Part shown: positions 16,231 to 25,580 of the stretch, piece after piece | Layout: each line of letters starts with the position of its first letter | Numbering within the stretch: position 1 is the first letter of the stretch | NCBI RefSeq assembly: GCF_011752935.1 | Contig: NZ_VWWO01000002.1 | Location: 1,240,001-1,304,000, forward strand | Reading direction: 5' to 3' | Source of the DNA: Chitinophaga sp. Cy-1792 | GTDB taxonomy: Bacteria > Bacteroidota > Bacteroidia > Chitinophagales > Chitinophagaceae | DNA: 64,000 nt | Notes under the pieces: model-generated | Seen by the model: the letters and a program-made list of their open reading frames with translations, nothing else | Told to the model about the DNA's origin: nothing | The model's database searches: none | Translations under genes and position numbers: made by a program

Positions 16231-16398
16231 TTAGTGTCTGCAGGAATCATCGCTACAGATAGGTGCACCCTGGCTCAGACAGGCAATTTTGAATGAAATG
16301 GACACCACACTCACTGATGTATCAATGAACGATTTGCTGCCCATCGCAGCCACTTTTATTTTGCCTAAGCTCAATTTTTTAACTACAGCTTTTTTCAT
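16231..16398 (-). CDS. Class I lanthipeptide precursor, subgroup 2 (LanA4)
   Basis: A 55-residue precursor starting at the ATG complement at 16396-16398. The leader KKLSLGKIKVAAM is followed by a Ser/Val/Ile-rich segment and the core KIACLSQGAPICSDDSCRH with three Cys. The tail GAPxCSDDSCR is shared with LanA3, which suggests a conserved C-terminal ring, while the N-terminal part of the core differs completely. It is separated from LanA3 by 41 bp and from LanA5 by 43 bp. Confidence 0.82.
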   Translation of the reverse strand: MKKAVVKKLSLGKIKVAAMGSKSFIDTSVSVVSISFKIACLSQGAPICSDDSCRH

Positions 16399-16441
16399 AA
16401 AAACAGGTCTGTTTTTGGGTGATCAAAAGGATTAGTTCTGA

Positions 16442-16594
16442 TTAAATACAGGTGTCTTTAGTGATCGGAGGTGTGCATTTAAAGTTGCTGCAACCGATAT
16501 AGGTAGGAGCTTTAGCATCACCATTGTGGCTGTTGTCAAGTTTGGCCACCTTGATCTTGTTCAATGTCAGCTTTTTTGCTGTTGTTTTTCTCAT
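16442..16594 (-). CDS. Class I lanthipeptide precursor, subgroup 2 (LanA5)
   Basis: A 50-residue precursor, first of the three leftward ones. The leader KKLTLNKIKVAKL is very close to those of LanA3 and LanA4. The C-terminal region YIGCSNFKCTPPITKDTC has three Cys with several Thr/Ser but no similarity to the SDDSC tail of its neighbours, so it probably makes a different product. Its start is 241 bp from the divergent lanB start, and this gap should hold the promoters of both transcripts. Confidence 0.8.
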   Translation of the reverse strand: MRKTTAKKLTLNKIKVAKLDNSHNGDAKAPTYIGCSNFKCTPPITKDTCI

Positions 16595-16721
16595 AACCGT
16601 TTTTTTTGGAAGATTAAAAAATGAATATCGTGGGCGTAGGTTTATTTCGAGGATTTAAATTTGTTGTACTTACAGGTGTTATCGTTGTTTTATAAAAGTA
16701 GCAACAAACTGAATTGCAGTG

Positions 16722-16746
16722 AATCACGGAAAAACGTGATTTTTTG
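16722..16746 (+). promoter_or_regulatory. Hairpin with T-run in the lanB leader
   Basis: AATCACG gaaaaa CGTGATT followed by TTTTG. A TAAATTTG -7 box at 16656-16663 lies upstream, so the hairpin would be in the 5' untranslated region of lanB, about 90 bp before its ATG. Possibly an attenuator; the short 7-bp stem makes this uncertain. Confidence 0.4.
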
Positions 16747-16835
16747 ATAGATGTTTAAACGTATAATATCCCGGTTTTACGTGATGTTCCGCCAGCGCAT
16801 TAACATTTACCTTCAGTATCTATCAATAAATAACC

Positions 16836-19800
16836 ATGATTTCTGCAGAAAAATTTTTTGCGGTACGTACACCATTGTTACCGGCCGACTTTATCCTTCG
16901 TTTATCACAGCTTACACCGGAAACCCTGCCCGCCGCCATGAAGGAGATATTCCAGGACCCGTTCATGCAGGATGCCATCTATATTGCTTCTCCTGAGCTT
17001 TTCCAGGAAATGAAACGATGGCTCGATGGCGACTCACTCCCGGAAAAGGAAGAAACCAAACTAAGCACGGCATTATACCGCTATGTACTACGTATGAGCT
17101 CCCGCTGTACACCCTACGGACTCTTTGCCGGCTGTGCCACGGGTACCGCCAATGACTATACGAAAATATCGTTATCGGCACCGCAACAGCACCGCAGGCA
17201 TTGTCGCCTCGATATGAACTACGTAGCAGAACTGGCTGCCAGTATTGTCGCCATTCCGGAAATTAAAGAACAGTTGCTGTTCTACCCCAACAACTCATTG
17301 TACAGATCCGGCAACAGGTACCGCTATGCGGCCTATTCCATTAAAAATAAATTCCGTAACTACTTCCTGACCGCCGTCAATAGCAGTGAATACCTCGACG
17401 CCATGCTGGAAACAGCTGCCGGCGGGGCTACGCTGGAGGCTATACGACAATCGGTAGTCAGTGAAGAAAATGATATCACCTGGTATGATGCCTCCGCATT
17501 TACAGAGGAACTCATCGCCAACCAGCTGCTGGTAAGTGAGCTGGAAGCCACGGTTACAGGGGAAGAGTTTTTTAGGCGGTTATTACGCCGGCTGGCAGAA
17601 ATCCCCGCAGCAGCAGAAATACTGCCGGCACTAAAGGCCATCGCGCAACAGCTGGAAACGCCCGGACTCGCCGCCTATATGGAAATCAGCAGACTGGTGA
17701 AAGCGCTGCTGCCGGGCACCAGCAGCAAAGACCTCTTACAGACAGACTTATTTTTAAACACACCCCAGGCGCAGTTGTCTGAAAGTCTGCTCGCAGACCT
17801 GAGTACACAGGCCGCCGCATTGATGCAGCTGTCAAGGCCCGGCGCCGGGGAAGACATGGAGAAATTCATTGCTGCCTTTTCAGCGCGCTACGAAGACCAG
17901 GAAGTGCCACTGAACCTGGCGCTGGACACCGAAGCAGGGATCGGCTACGGACCCCAGGGTAACGGAGCCGACCATACGCCCTTGCTCGACGACCTGGTAC
18001 TACCCGGCGTCGCCGGCACTGATACCATCCAGCGCTCAAAAATGCTGGAATACCAGATCAGGGAGCTGCGGGAAAGTGCGGCCCATGGCTGGCAGGAAAT
18101 ACGTATTACGGAGGAGGGCCTCGCCAGACTTTCAGAAAAAAGTACAATACCCTTCCCGGGAAGTATGTACCTGATGGGTAAGCTGATGGCTGCCAGCAAT
18201 GATGCTATCGATGCAGGCGACTACACCTTTGATATGAGCGGCATCAGCGGGCCTTCGGCAGGGAACCTGCTGGGGCGCTTCTGCCATGGGGATGCAGACC
18301 TCAGCGGAAAAGTAACAGCCGCCCTGAGAAAGGAAGAAGCCCTGCAACCTGATGCGATCTACGCAGAAATCGTACACCTGCCGGAATCACGTACCGGGAA
18401 TATCCTCATGCGGCCACGGTTACGCGACTACGAAATCGTGTACCTGGCTGCCAGCGAGGCTCCCAGGGAAATGCAAATACCTGTCGACGACCTGATGGTC
18501 AGCATCCGGGGCGGAAAAGTACGGCTACGTTCCAAACGCCTCAACAAGTGGATCATACCGCGCCTGAGCACCGCACATAATTACCGCAACGGTCTCGGTA
18601 TTTACAGGTTTCTCTGTGAACTGCAACACCAGGACTACCGCACGGGCTACTCCTGGCAATGGCTGGTGCCGGACGACTGGACCCGCCTGCCCAGGGTAAC
18701 CTACGGTAAAATAATCCTTAGTAAAAATACCTGGACCTGGCGTAAAGATAAAGCTACGTTTAACCGTGGCCGTTATCAGGAAGAAATCAATGCCTTCCGG
18801 CAACGCTGGCAGGTGCCGCGGTTTGTGGTGCTGGTGGAGGGTGACAATGAATTGCTCCTTGACCTCGACAATGCGGCCTCCTGTATGCTGCTGGGTAAAT
18901 CCATGGAAAAGCAGGACAGGCTCATGTTGCAGGAATACCTACAGACGCCGGACCAGTGCTGGGTGACAGGAGACGCTGGGAAATACACCAATGAACTGAT
19001 CATTCCGCTCTTTAATGATGCCGGGGGCATCGTTTTGCCGCCACTGCCACCACAGCAGGATGTCGTACAACGTACGTTCGTTACCGGTAGTGAATGGCTG
19101 TATGTAAAGGTATACTGTGGTACCCGCACCGCGGAAGATATGCTGAAAGAGGTAGTGCTGCCGCTGGTCGCCGGACTACAGGAGGATGCCGTTATTGATA
19201 AATGGTTTTTCATCCGCTATACAGACCCCGACCATCACCTGCGCCTGCGCTTTCACCATGGCTCCCGTAAAGGATTCTGGGCGATCGTACTGGAACGGCT
19301 GTACGAAAAAATGAGTGCCTCCGGCAATACGTCGCTGGTGAGCAGGTTACAAACGGACACGTATACACGTGAACTGGAAAGGTACGGTACCACAACGATG
19401 GATTTCAGTGAAACAGTATTCCATATAGACAGTGACTTTGTGCTGGGTGTGATCGACTTGCTGGACGATGAAGCCGGAGAAGATTACCGCTGGCTGATGG
19501 GGGTGGCAGGTACAGACCAGCTGCTGGATATATTCGGGTTCAGTCTGAAAGAGAAAGCACATTATATGCAGCAGCTGCAACAGGGATTTTTTCAGGAGTT
19601 TAAGGGAGATAAAGACCTGATGCAGTTGTTGAATGATAAGTTCAGAAAAAACCGGGGAGTGATTGAGCCAGCATTGAGTGGGGAACTGCCGGAAGTGGTA
19701 CTGCCATTGTTCGCGCAGCGTAGCAACCGTTTGCGGGAAGCCACCGCTGCCAGTAATAACTTCGACAAGTATCAGTTGCTGAGCAGCTATATTCATATGT

Positions 19801-19922
19801 TTCTCAACAGGATGCTGCTGGCCGGACAACGCAGGCATGAGCTGGTCATCTATCATTTCCTGGACAGGTACTATCAGTCTGCTTTGGCAAGGGCGGGTAA
19901 GCAGCAACCAGCAGCACGTTAA
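16836..19922 (+). CDS. lanB: Full-length class I lanthipeptide dehydratase LanB
   Basis: A 1028-residue dehydratase that glutamylates Ser/Thr of the precursor using Glu-tRNA and eliminates glutamate to give dehydroamino acids. The N-terminal glutamylation domain begins FFAVRTPLLP and contains the family signature SRCTPYGLFAG (residues about 89-99). The C-terminal elimination domain (SpaB_C type, about residues 743-1020) begins at RTFVTGSEWLYVKVYCG and contains WFFIRYTDPDHHLRLRFH. Both domains are in one chain, unlike the split dehydratase I recall for pinensin loci of Chitinophaga. It is divergent from the precursor/lanC transcript. No lanT or protease gene follows it. Confidence 0.93.
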   Translation: MISAEKFFAVRTPLLPADFILRLSQLTPETLPAAMKEIFQDPFMQDAIYIASPELFQEMKRWLDGDSLPEKEETKLSTALYRYVLRMSSRCTPYGLFAGCATGTANDYTKISLSAPQQHRRHCRLDMNYVAELAASIVAIPEIKEQLLFYPNNSLYRSGNRYRYAAYSIKNKFRNYFLTAVNSSEYLDAMLETAAGGATLEAIRQSVVSEENDITWYDASAFTEELIANQLLVSELEATVTGEEFFRRLLRRLAEIPAAAEILPALKAIAQQLETPGLAAYMEISRLVKALLPGTSSKDLLQTDLFLNTPQAQLSESLLADLSTQAAALMQLSRPGAGEDMEKFIAAFSARYEDQEVPLNLALDTEAGIGYGPQGNGADHTPLLDDLVLPGVAGTDTIQRSKMLEYQIRELRESAAHGWQEIRITEEGLARLSEKSTIPFPGSMYLMGKLMAASNDAIDAGDYTFDMSGISGPSAGNLLGRFCHGDADLSGKVTAALRKEEALQPDAIYAEIVHLPESRTGNILMRPRLRDYEIVYLAASEAPREMQIPVDDLMVSIRGGKVRLRSKRLNKWIIPRLSTAHNYRNGLGIYRFLCELQHQDYRTGYSWQWLVPDDWTRLPRVTYGKIILSKNTWTWRKDKATFNRGRYQEEINAFRQRWQVPRFVVLVEGDNELLLDLDNAASCMLLGKSMEKQDRLMLQEYLQTPDQCWVTGDAGKYTNELIIPLFNDAGGIVLPPLPPQQDVVQRTFVTGSEWLYVKVYCGTRTAEDMLKEVVLPLVAGLQEDAVIDKWFFIRYTDPDHHLRLRFHHGSRKGFWAIVLERLYEKMSASGNTSLVSRLQTDTYTRELERYGTTTMDFSETVFHIDSDFVLGVIDLLDDEAGEDYRWLMGVAGTDQLLDIFGFSLKEKAHYMQQLQQGFFQEFKGDKDLMQLLNDKFRKNRGVIEPALSGELPEVVLPLFAQRSNRLREATAASNNFDKYQLLSSYIHMFLNRMLLAGQRRHELVIYHFLDRYYQSALARAGKQQPAAR

Positions 19923-20003
19923 GAGGGGATCCGCGTCGGTCATATTTCTAAAAACCCATATAGCTAACAATAGGTGGGTGTATTTCGTTAATATGTAAAA
20001 ATG

Positions 20004-20058
20004 GTAGGAGAACCGGTAGTTTATATACAAACACTTTCCGGTACTCTTCTGATCTTTG
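20004..20058 (+). promoter_or_regulatory. AraC-type operator and promoter of the aldo/keto reductase
   Basis: Half-sites GTAGGAGAA (20004) and ATACAAACA (20025), 21 bp apart, with GATCTTTG (20051-20058) as a one-mismatch -7 box 26 bp after the proximal half. The arrangement GGTAG..AA..GTAG....TATACAA is shared with the region upstream of the cupin-CMD gene at 22720-22748. Confidence 0.5.
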
Positions 20059-20114
20059 CTATGCATTTCGGTTAAAAGATCTGCAAGCATTGCATCTGAT
20101 TGTTTACATATTAA

Positions 20115-21115
<1,001 letters not shown>

Positions 21116-21152
21116 TTATTGATAAATCACCGTAAGGTAAATAAGTAAAATG

Positions 21153-21195
21153 AATCTGGCAGAGGGATTAAACCCTTTAGCCGGATTTATTTTTT
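21153..21195 (+). terminator. Intrinsic terminator after the aldo/keto reductase
   Basis: An imperfect stem, AATCTGGC..GGG with CCC..GCCGGATT, followed by TTATTTTTT. It lies 43 bp after the reductase stop. Confidence 0.65.
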
Positions 21196-21226
21196 ATAAA
21201 AGAAATTTTATTATGTAGATTATAGC

Positions 21227-21730
21227 ATGATGAAGTCGTTTTTATTTCTCTGCCTATGTTTTCTGCTGGTGAATGTTTTGCCGGTTGCTGCACAACAAAC
21301 TGATGCTACAGCGGTAGCACAATTGCAAAGAGCGATTAGCAAGAATATAAGAGTGCCGCGAAGTATGGCCGAAACCTGCGTTGAGCCTGTTTATGCCACA
21401 GCTAAACTGATGTACAGGAATGGAAAGCTGCTGGATACCATGTTGTTTGTAGGGTCGGTGTTGCCTGACTGGAAGGCTTCTCTGACGAGTTTATTACCTA
21501 TTTATAACGAGGCAGACTGGAAACATATTTTTCCTGCCAGTGCGAAGCAGCAGAATTTTGATATCTACCTGCCTTTTGTATGTTATTTTCCGAAGTATAA
21601 TGGTATGGAGGAATTGTTGGCGTGGAAAAAAATGTCGCTGCTGGATAAAGATATCGCAGCTTCAAAAAGTACATTTCCCTATTATTCCATGAACATCGTA
21701 GATGTGAAATCGTATGGACCTATACCTTAA
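21227..21730 (+). CDS. Small secreted hypothetical protein
   Basis: A 167-residue exported protein of unknown family. The signal peptide is MKSFLFLCLCFLLVNVLPVAAQ (an ATG one codon earlier is also possible). The mature domain starts with AVAQLQRAISKNIRVPRSMAE, faintly like the start of TonB C-terminal-type domains (an RxP-like element, then a strand ATAKLMYRNGKLL), but the rest does not confirm it. Two Cys could form a disulphide. It converges with the AraC gene, whose stop is 15 bp away. Confidence 0.6.
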   Translation: MMKSFLFLCLCFLLVNVLPVAAQQTDATAVAQLQRAISKNIRVPRSMAETCVEPVYATAKLMYRNGKLLDTMLFVGSVLPDWKASLTSLLPIYNEADWKHIFPASAKQQNFDIYLPFVCYFPKYNGMEELLAWKKMSLLDKDIAASKSTFPYYSMNIVDVKSYGPIP

Positions 21731-21744
21731 GCACCTGCGCAATA

Positions 21745-22644
21745 TTAGTTCATCGTCCGGTAGGCATTGGGCGTACTTCCTACGCGTTGTTTAAACAGCC
21801 TTGTAAAGTGCTGCGGGTATTTAAATCCTAATTCGTAAGCAACCTGACTTACGGATTTATCCAGATCAAAAATCCTTTCCTTTGCCAGTTCAATCACTTT
21901 GGACTGTATATACTCCTGCGCGGAAATGCCTGTTTCCTTTTTGATCATATCACCGAAATAGTTGGCAGAGAAATGTAATTCCTTTGCACACCAGGCAACG
22001 GTTGGCAGGCCAATGCTGACAGGCTTGTCGGAGTTGAAATAATCGGCGAGCAATCGTTCGAATTTTTGAAGTACGCCGCGGTTGGTAGTATCGCGGGTAA
22101 TAAACTGACGGTCGTAAAAACGGATGCAGTAGTTGAGGAATAATTCAATATTGGAAACGATGAGCGTTCTGCTGTGTTTATCGATCGCATGCTGCAGCTC
22201 ATACTGGATCTTGAGAAGACAGTCATATACAATCTGTCTTTCCTGTTCAGACAGATGTAATGCCTCATTTACATCATAGGAAAAAAATGAATATTCCTGG
22301 ATATGTTTGCCTAAGGTGGTGCCGTTCAGGAGTTCAGGATGGAAGAAGAGAGCCCATCCTTTAGGCTGATAGTTTTTGTCCTGGCGCTGTACGGTAAGCA
22401 CTTGTCCGGGGCCGGTAAACACCAGGGTCCCTTCCTGGTAATCGTAGAGATTACGGCCGTATTTCAGTTCGCCACATTTCACTTCCTTCAGGTAGATGCC
22501 GTACAAGCCAAAATTGTATGATTTAGTTTCGGGCCAGGGCCTGGCTTTAGACAGGTCAATGACCGTTACCAGCGGATGCAGGGTGGCTACGCCCCGAATA
22601 TCGTTGTACTCTGAAATACTATCGAGTTTTACAATCTCTTCCAT
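21745..22644 (-). CDS. AraC family transcriptional regulator
   Basis: A 299-residue regulator. The N-terminal sensor (about residues 15-170, with YNFGLYGIYLKEV and EGTLVFTGPGQVLTV) is of the cupin-like type common in Bacteroidota. The C-terminal AraC domain (about 200-299) has VAWCAKELHFSANYFGDMIK and VAYELGFKYPQHFTRLFK. It lies between the aldo/keto reductase and the divergent cupin-CMD gene. These two genes share an operator-like block, so this protein is the best candidate activator of both. Confidence 0.9.
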   Translation of the reverse strand: MEEIVKLDSISEYNDIRGVATLHPLVTVIDLSKARPWPETKSYNFGLYGIYLKEVKCGELKYGRNLYDYQEGTLVFTGPGQVLTVQRQDKNYQPKGWALFFHPELLNGTTLGKHIQEYSFFSYDVNEALHLSEQERQIVYDCLLKIQYELQHAIDKHSRTLIVSNIELFLNYCIRFYDRQFITRDTTNRGVLQKFERLLADYFNSDKPVSIGLPTVAWCAKELHFSANYFGDMIKKETGISAQEYIQSKVIELAKERIFDLDKSVSQVAYELGFKYPQHFTRLFKQRVGSTPNAYRTMN

Positions 22645-22720
22645 GGGAAATGCTTAATACTGCTAAATTAACCTTTATCGGTCATTTATCGGTTACTGGC
22701 ATGTCATATCGGTAATATTG

Positions 22721-22750
22721 GTAGATAAAACCGTAGCCGGTATACAATAG
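22721..22750 (+). promoter_or_regulatory. AraC-type operator upstream of the cupin-CMD gene
   Basis: Half-sites GTAGATAAA (22721) and ATACAATAG (22742), 21 bp apart, in a block that aligns without gaps to the one upstream of the aldo/keto reductase. No convincing TAnnTTTG box follows at the usual distance, which lowers confidence that this is the whole promoter. Confidence 0.45.
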
Positions 22751-22940
22751 CCCTGTTAATTATAAACTTAATATCTTTTTGAATTGTTACCCAGTTAATT
22801 GTGAAGATATAACAGGAGCTGATACTACCTGTAGGTCATCTTCCGGAAAAAGTAAAAATGGTAAAAATTACAGTAATTGGTATACTGGCTACAATCGGGG
22901 ATATGCTGAAATTTGTCCGGCAAATGTTAAAGCAAAAACT

Positions 22941-24122
22941 ATGGAATCATATTCAGATAAGGGCATTCCAGCCCCAGAAGAATGGTTTACCGGTCGTGTA
23001 TGGATAAACATGACCGTGAAACCTGAGGACGGCTATAATGTAAACATTGCCATTGTAACCTTTGATCCCACGGCCCGGACTAAATGGCATACGCATACTT
23101 CCGGGCAGATATTGTTTGTTACGGAAGGCCATGGCTATTACCAGGAGAGAGGAAAGCCTATCCGGCTGATCATGCAGGGAGAGGTGGTGAAAATACCTAA
23201 AAACGTAGAACACTGGCATGGCGCTACACATCATCATCCGATGCGGCATATCGCCATCATATCTGACTACAGTAACGATACAACTACCTGGCTACAGGCC
23301 GTGACCGAAGAAGAATACAATGCATTTGTACACCCGGCATATCCTGTACTACAGCATTTATCAGCTGCGGCCAAAGAAAACCACGACCAGCTTTGGGCGG
23401 GATACAGATCGCAGACAGCCATCACAGATCCTGAACTGAAAGAGCTCTTCGGTAACTTCGCTTTTGACGAAGTGTTACAGCATGATTCCATGGACCTGAA
23501 AACGCGGCTGCTGGCTATTATGGCAGCCACCATCGGGTGTCTGGCAGTGAGCGAATTCCGTATGTTCGTACATGCAGCCCTGAACAATGATATTACACCA
23601 GTAGAAATCCGCGAGGTGGTATATCAGGCGGTGCCATATGTTGGACTGGCGAGAGCGATCGATTTCCTGCATGCTATCAATGATATCTTTCAGCAGAAAA
23701 AAATATCCCTGCCATTGGAAAACCGCGGTGTTACCACGCCGGAAACGCGTTTTGAGAAAGGGCTGGCATTACAAAAGGCAATTTTCGGTACCAACATCGA
23801 AAATATGTACAAGAATTCGCCTAAAGACCTGTTGCATATTCAGCAATTCCTCTCCGCCAACTGTTTTGGCGATTATGTGACCAGGAAAGGACTGGATATA
23901 AAGACCAGGGAGCTGCTTACCCTGTCTTTCCTCGTAGGCATGGGTGGCACGGAAGCGCAGATAAAAGGGCATATACAAGGCAACGCCAACGTGGGTAACG
24001 ACCGCAAAACGCTGATCAGTTTACTGACGCAGTTGTTACCATATGTAGGTTATCCACGTACACTCAATGCGATTGCTTGTTTGAATGAAGTGCTGCCACC
24101 AGCGGCGAAAGCGGCGCAATAA
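22941..24122 (+). CDS. Cupin fused to two carboxymuconolactone-decarboxylase (AhpD-like) domains
   Basis: A 393-residue fusion. Residues about 20-120 form a cupin: TKWHTHTSGQILFVTEGHG supplies the His-rich metal motif and VEHWHGATHHHP the second. Two CMD-type helical domains follow (about residues 155-245 and 275-385), each with the conserved pattern ending VxYVGxxR or LPYVGYPRT. CMD domains act in decarboxylation or, when CxxC is present, peroxide defence; no CxxC is seen here. I use the ATG at 22941; a longer reading from a TTG at 22779 has no domain signal. It is probably under AraC control with the aldo/keto reductase. The substrate is unknown. Confidence 0.85.
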   Translation: MESYSDKGIPAPEEWFTGRVWINMTVKPEDGYNVNIAIVTFDPTARTKWHTHTSGQILFVTEGHGYYQERGKPIRLIMQGEVVKIPKNVEHWHGATHHHPMRHIAIISDYSNDTTTWLQAVTEEEYNAFVHPAYPVLQHLSAAAKENHDQLWAGYRSQTAITDPELKELFGNFAFDEVLQHDSMDLKTRLLAIMAATIGCLAVSEFRMFVHAALNNDITPVEIREVVYQAVPYVGLARAIDFLHAINDIFQQKKISLPLENRGVTTPETRFEKGLALQKAIFGTNIENMYKNSPKDLLHIQQFLSANCFGDYVTRKGLDIKTRELLTLSFLVGMGGTEAQIKGHIQGNANVGNDRKTLISLLTQLLPYVGYPRTLNAIACLNEVLPPAAKAAQ

Positions 24123-24133
24123 TATTTCGAAAT

Positions 24134-24185
24134 ATAAAATATAAATGGCCTGTTGCTTCTGCTTCAGGCCATTTATATTTTATAG
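24134..24185. terminator. Bidirectional 20-bp-stem terminator
   Basis: A perfect 20-bp inverted repeat beginning TATAAAATATAAATGGCCTG, with a 12-base loop. It lies between two convergent genes and overlaps the stop codon of the di-haem oxidoreductase gene (24180). Confidence 0.85.
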
Positions 24186-25559
24186 CGATTTAATGAATTT
24201 TACCAGGTTATCGCGATCTGCTTTGGATAGTGCAGCAAACTGGTTTTTGCTTTTCTCTCCTTCGCCGCTATGCCAGAGGATAGCCTCTTCCAGCGTTCTG
24301 GCTCTGCCGTCATGGAGGTAATACGGAGTGCCATTGGTCTTTTCGAAGAGTCCGATGCCCCATAGTGCAGGTGTTTTCCATTCGCTGCCATTAGCTTTGA
24401 AATCGGGGCGCCCATCGGCAAGGCCGTCGCCCATGTCATGCAACAGGAGGTCCGTATAGGGGTGTATACGTTGATTGCTCAACATAGGATAACGTGTATC
24501 CACACCTGTTAGTACGGTTGGTTTATGGCAGTTATCGCAGCCAATAACGGTAAAGAGTCTTTCCCCGCTTTGTACCTGTGGGTCCGTAGTATTTCGGCGG
24601 GCAGGTACGGCCAGTGTCTGGAGATAGTATACGGTGGCATTCAGTATTGTATCCGGTAACTCGGGATCATCTTTCAGGCCATCGTATTGTGATTGCCCGT
24701 AGCAGCTTTCCTGGGGAAATACGCTGCTGGTAATGCCCATGTCCTGCTGGTATGCAGCGGCTGTCTGTGTCAGCAGGGTAGCGGTATTGGCTTTCATGCC
24801 GAAGCGACCCAGCATTATTTTCTGTTGTACCGGATCATATACATAATTGGGTCTGCCGCTGATACCATCCTTATTCTGATCATTTTCATCCGCGTAGGAA
24901 AGTATTGTAGACTCAGGAATTAACTGCAACAGGCCTAAACCAAAGAAAGGAGGGGCCATGCGCGGTGATGTCATGAGTCCTGCGGGTAAAGGCAGATACG
25001 GATTTTGTAATGTATAGGCGGGCTTGCGCAGCGTCGTAACACTATGGTCCGCATAGGTAAATACTTCTTCCGTATACTGGATGTTTACTTTGGCTTCCGG
25101 TGTTTTTCCGAAAACGGCAAGGTCCTGCAATTGCAGTCCGAAGCCGGGAACAGCCAGGGGGCCACCATTGACATCAGTGCCAGGAATACTAAGACGTATC
25201 AGCATGGAAGAGGTAACGGTACCTGTGGTAGGATTACCTTTTCCGTCGTTATGATGGCAGCTTTTGCAACTGACATTGTTGAAGATAGGCCCCAGTCCGC
25301 TGTTAATAGGGGCTGGTGCGGTAACGAATGTCTGGTCAACGGCTTTATCTCCCAGGTCATGAATATGCTGATCATAAACGCTGAGTCCTGGTACACTGTT
25401 GCCAAATGCTTTGCTGGTTTCATCAAATACAGTGGCGATACCGCCACTCAGCCTGGGATCGTAATCACCATCGGCGAAAGTGGCGGGTTTGGTACATCGG
25501 ATCAAAAGGGACGGCAGCATCAGTAATATTGCTGCCAGGTATACTTTTTTGATTCTCAT
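24180..25559 (-). CDS. Di-haem oxidoreductase (DUF1111, thiol-oxidoreductase family)
   Basis: A 459-residue exported cytochrome. A signal segment with an apparent lipobox, MLPSLLIRC, precedes two haem c motifs: CKSCHH near residue 98 and CDNCHK near residue 340, in the spacing of the di-haem peroxidase-like DUF1111 family. Conserved family strings include PPFFGLGLLQLIP and TPALWGIGL. It is the last gene of a leftward operon with a porin, a Rieske protein and an imelysin, starting 21 bp after the imelysin stop. Imelysin/di-haem gene pairs are found in iron-regulated loci, so redox handling of iron at the cell envelope is the likely role. Confidence 0.88.
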   Translation of the reverse strand: MRIKKVYLAAILLMLPSLLIRCTKPATFADGDYDPRLSGGIATVFDETSKAFGNSVPGLSVYDQHIHDLGDKAVDQTFVTAPAPINSGLGPIFNNVSCKSCHHNDGKGNPTTGTVTSSMLIRLSIPGTDVNGGPLAVPGFGLQLQDLAVFGKTPEAKVNIQYTEEVFTYADHSVTTLRKPAYTLQNPYLPLPAGLMTSPRMAPPFFGLGLLQLIPESTILSYADENDQNKDGISGRPNYVYDPVQQKIMLGRFGMKANTATLLTQTAAAYQQDMGITSSVFPQESCYGQSQYDGLKDDPELPDTILNATVYYLQTLAVPARRNTTDPQVQSGERLFTVIGCDNCHKPTVLTGVDTRYPMLSNQRIHPYTDLLLHDMGDGLADGRPDFKANGSEWKTPALWGIGLFEKTNGTPYYLHDGRARTLEEAILWHSGEGEKSKNQFAALSKADRDNLVKFIKSL

Positions 25560-25580
25560 GAATCTTTATTGTTGTGGATG

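Noticed and set aside
17360..18199. Several minus-strand frames inside lanB
   Set aside because: Shadows of a well-supported 1028-codon dehydratase; Ser-rich composition typical of antisense frames.
22779..22940. TTG start of the cupin-CMD gene
   Set aside because: The 54 extra residues carry no domain or signal; the ATG at 22941 fits the cupin start.
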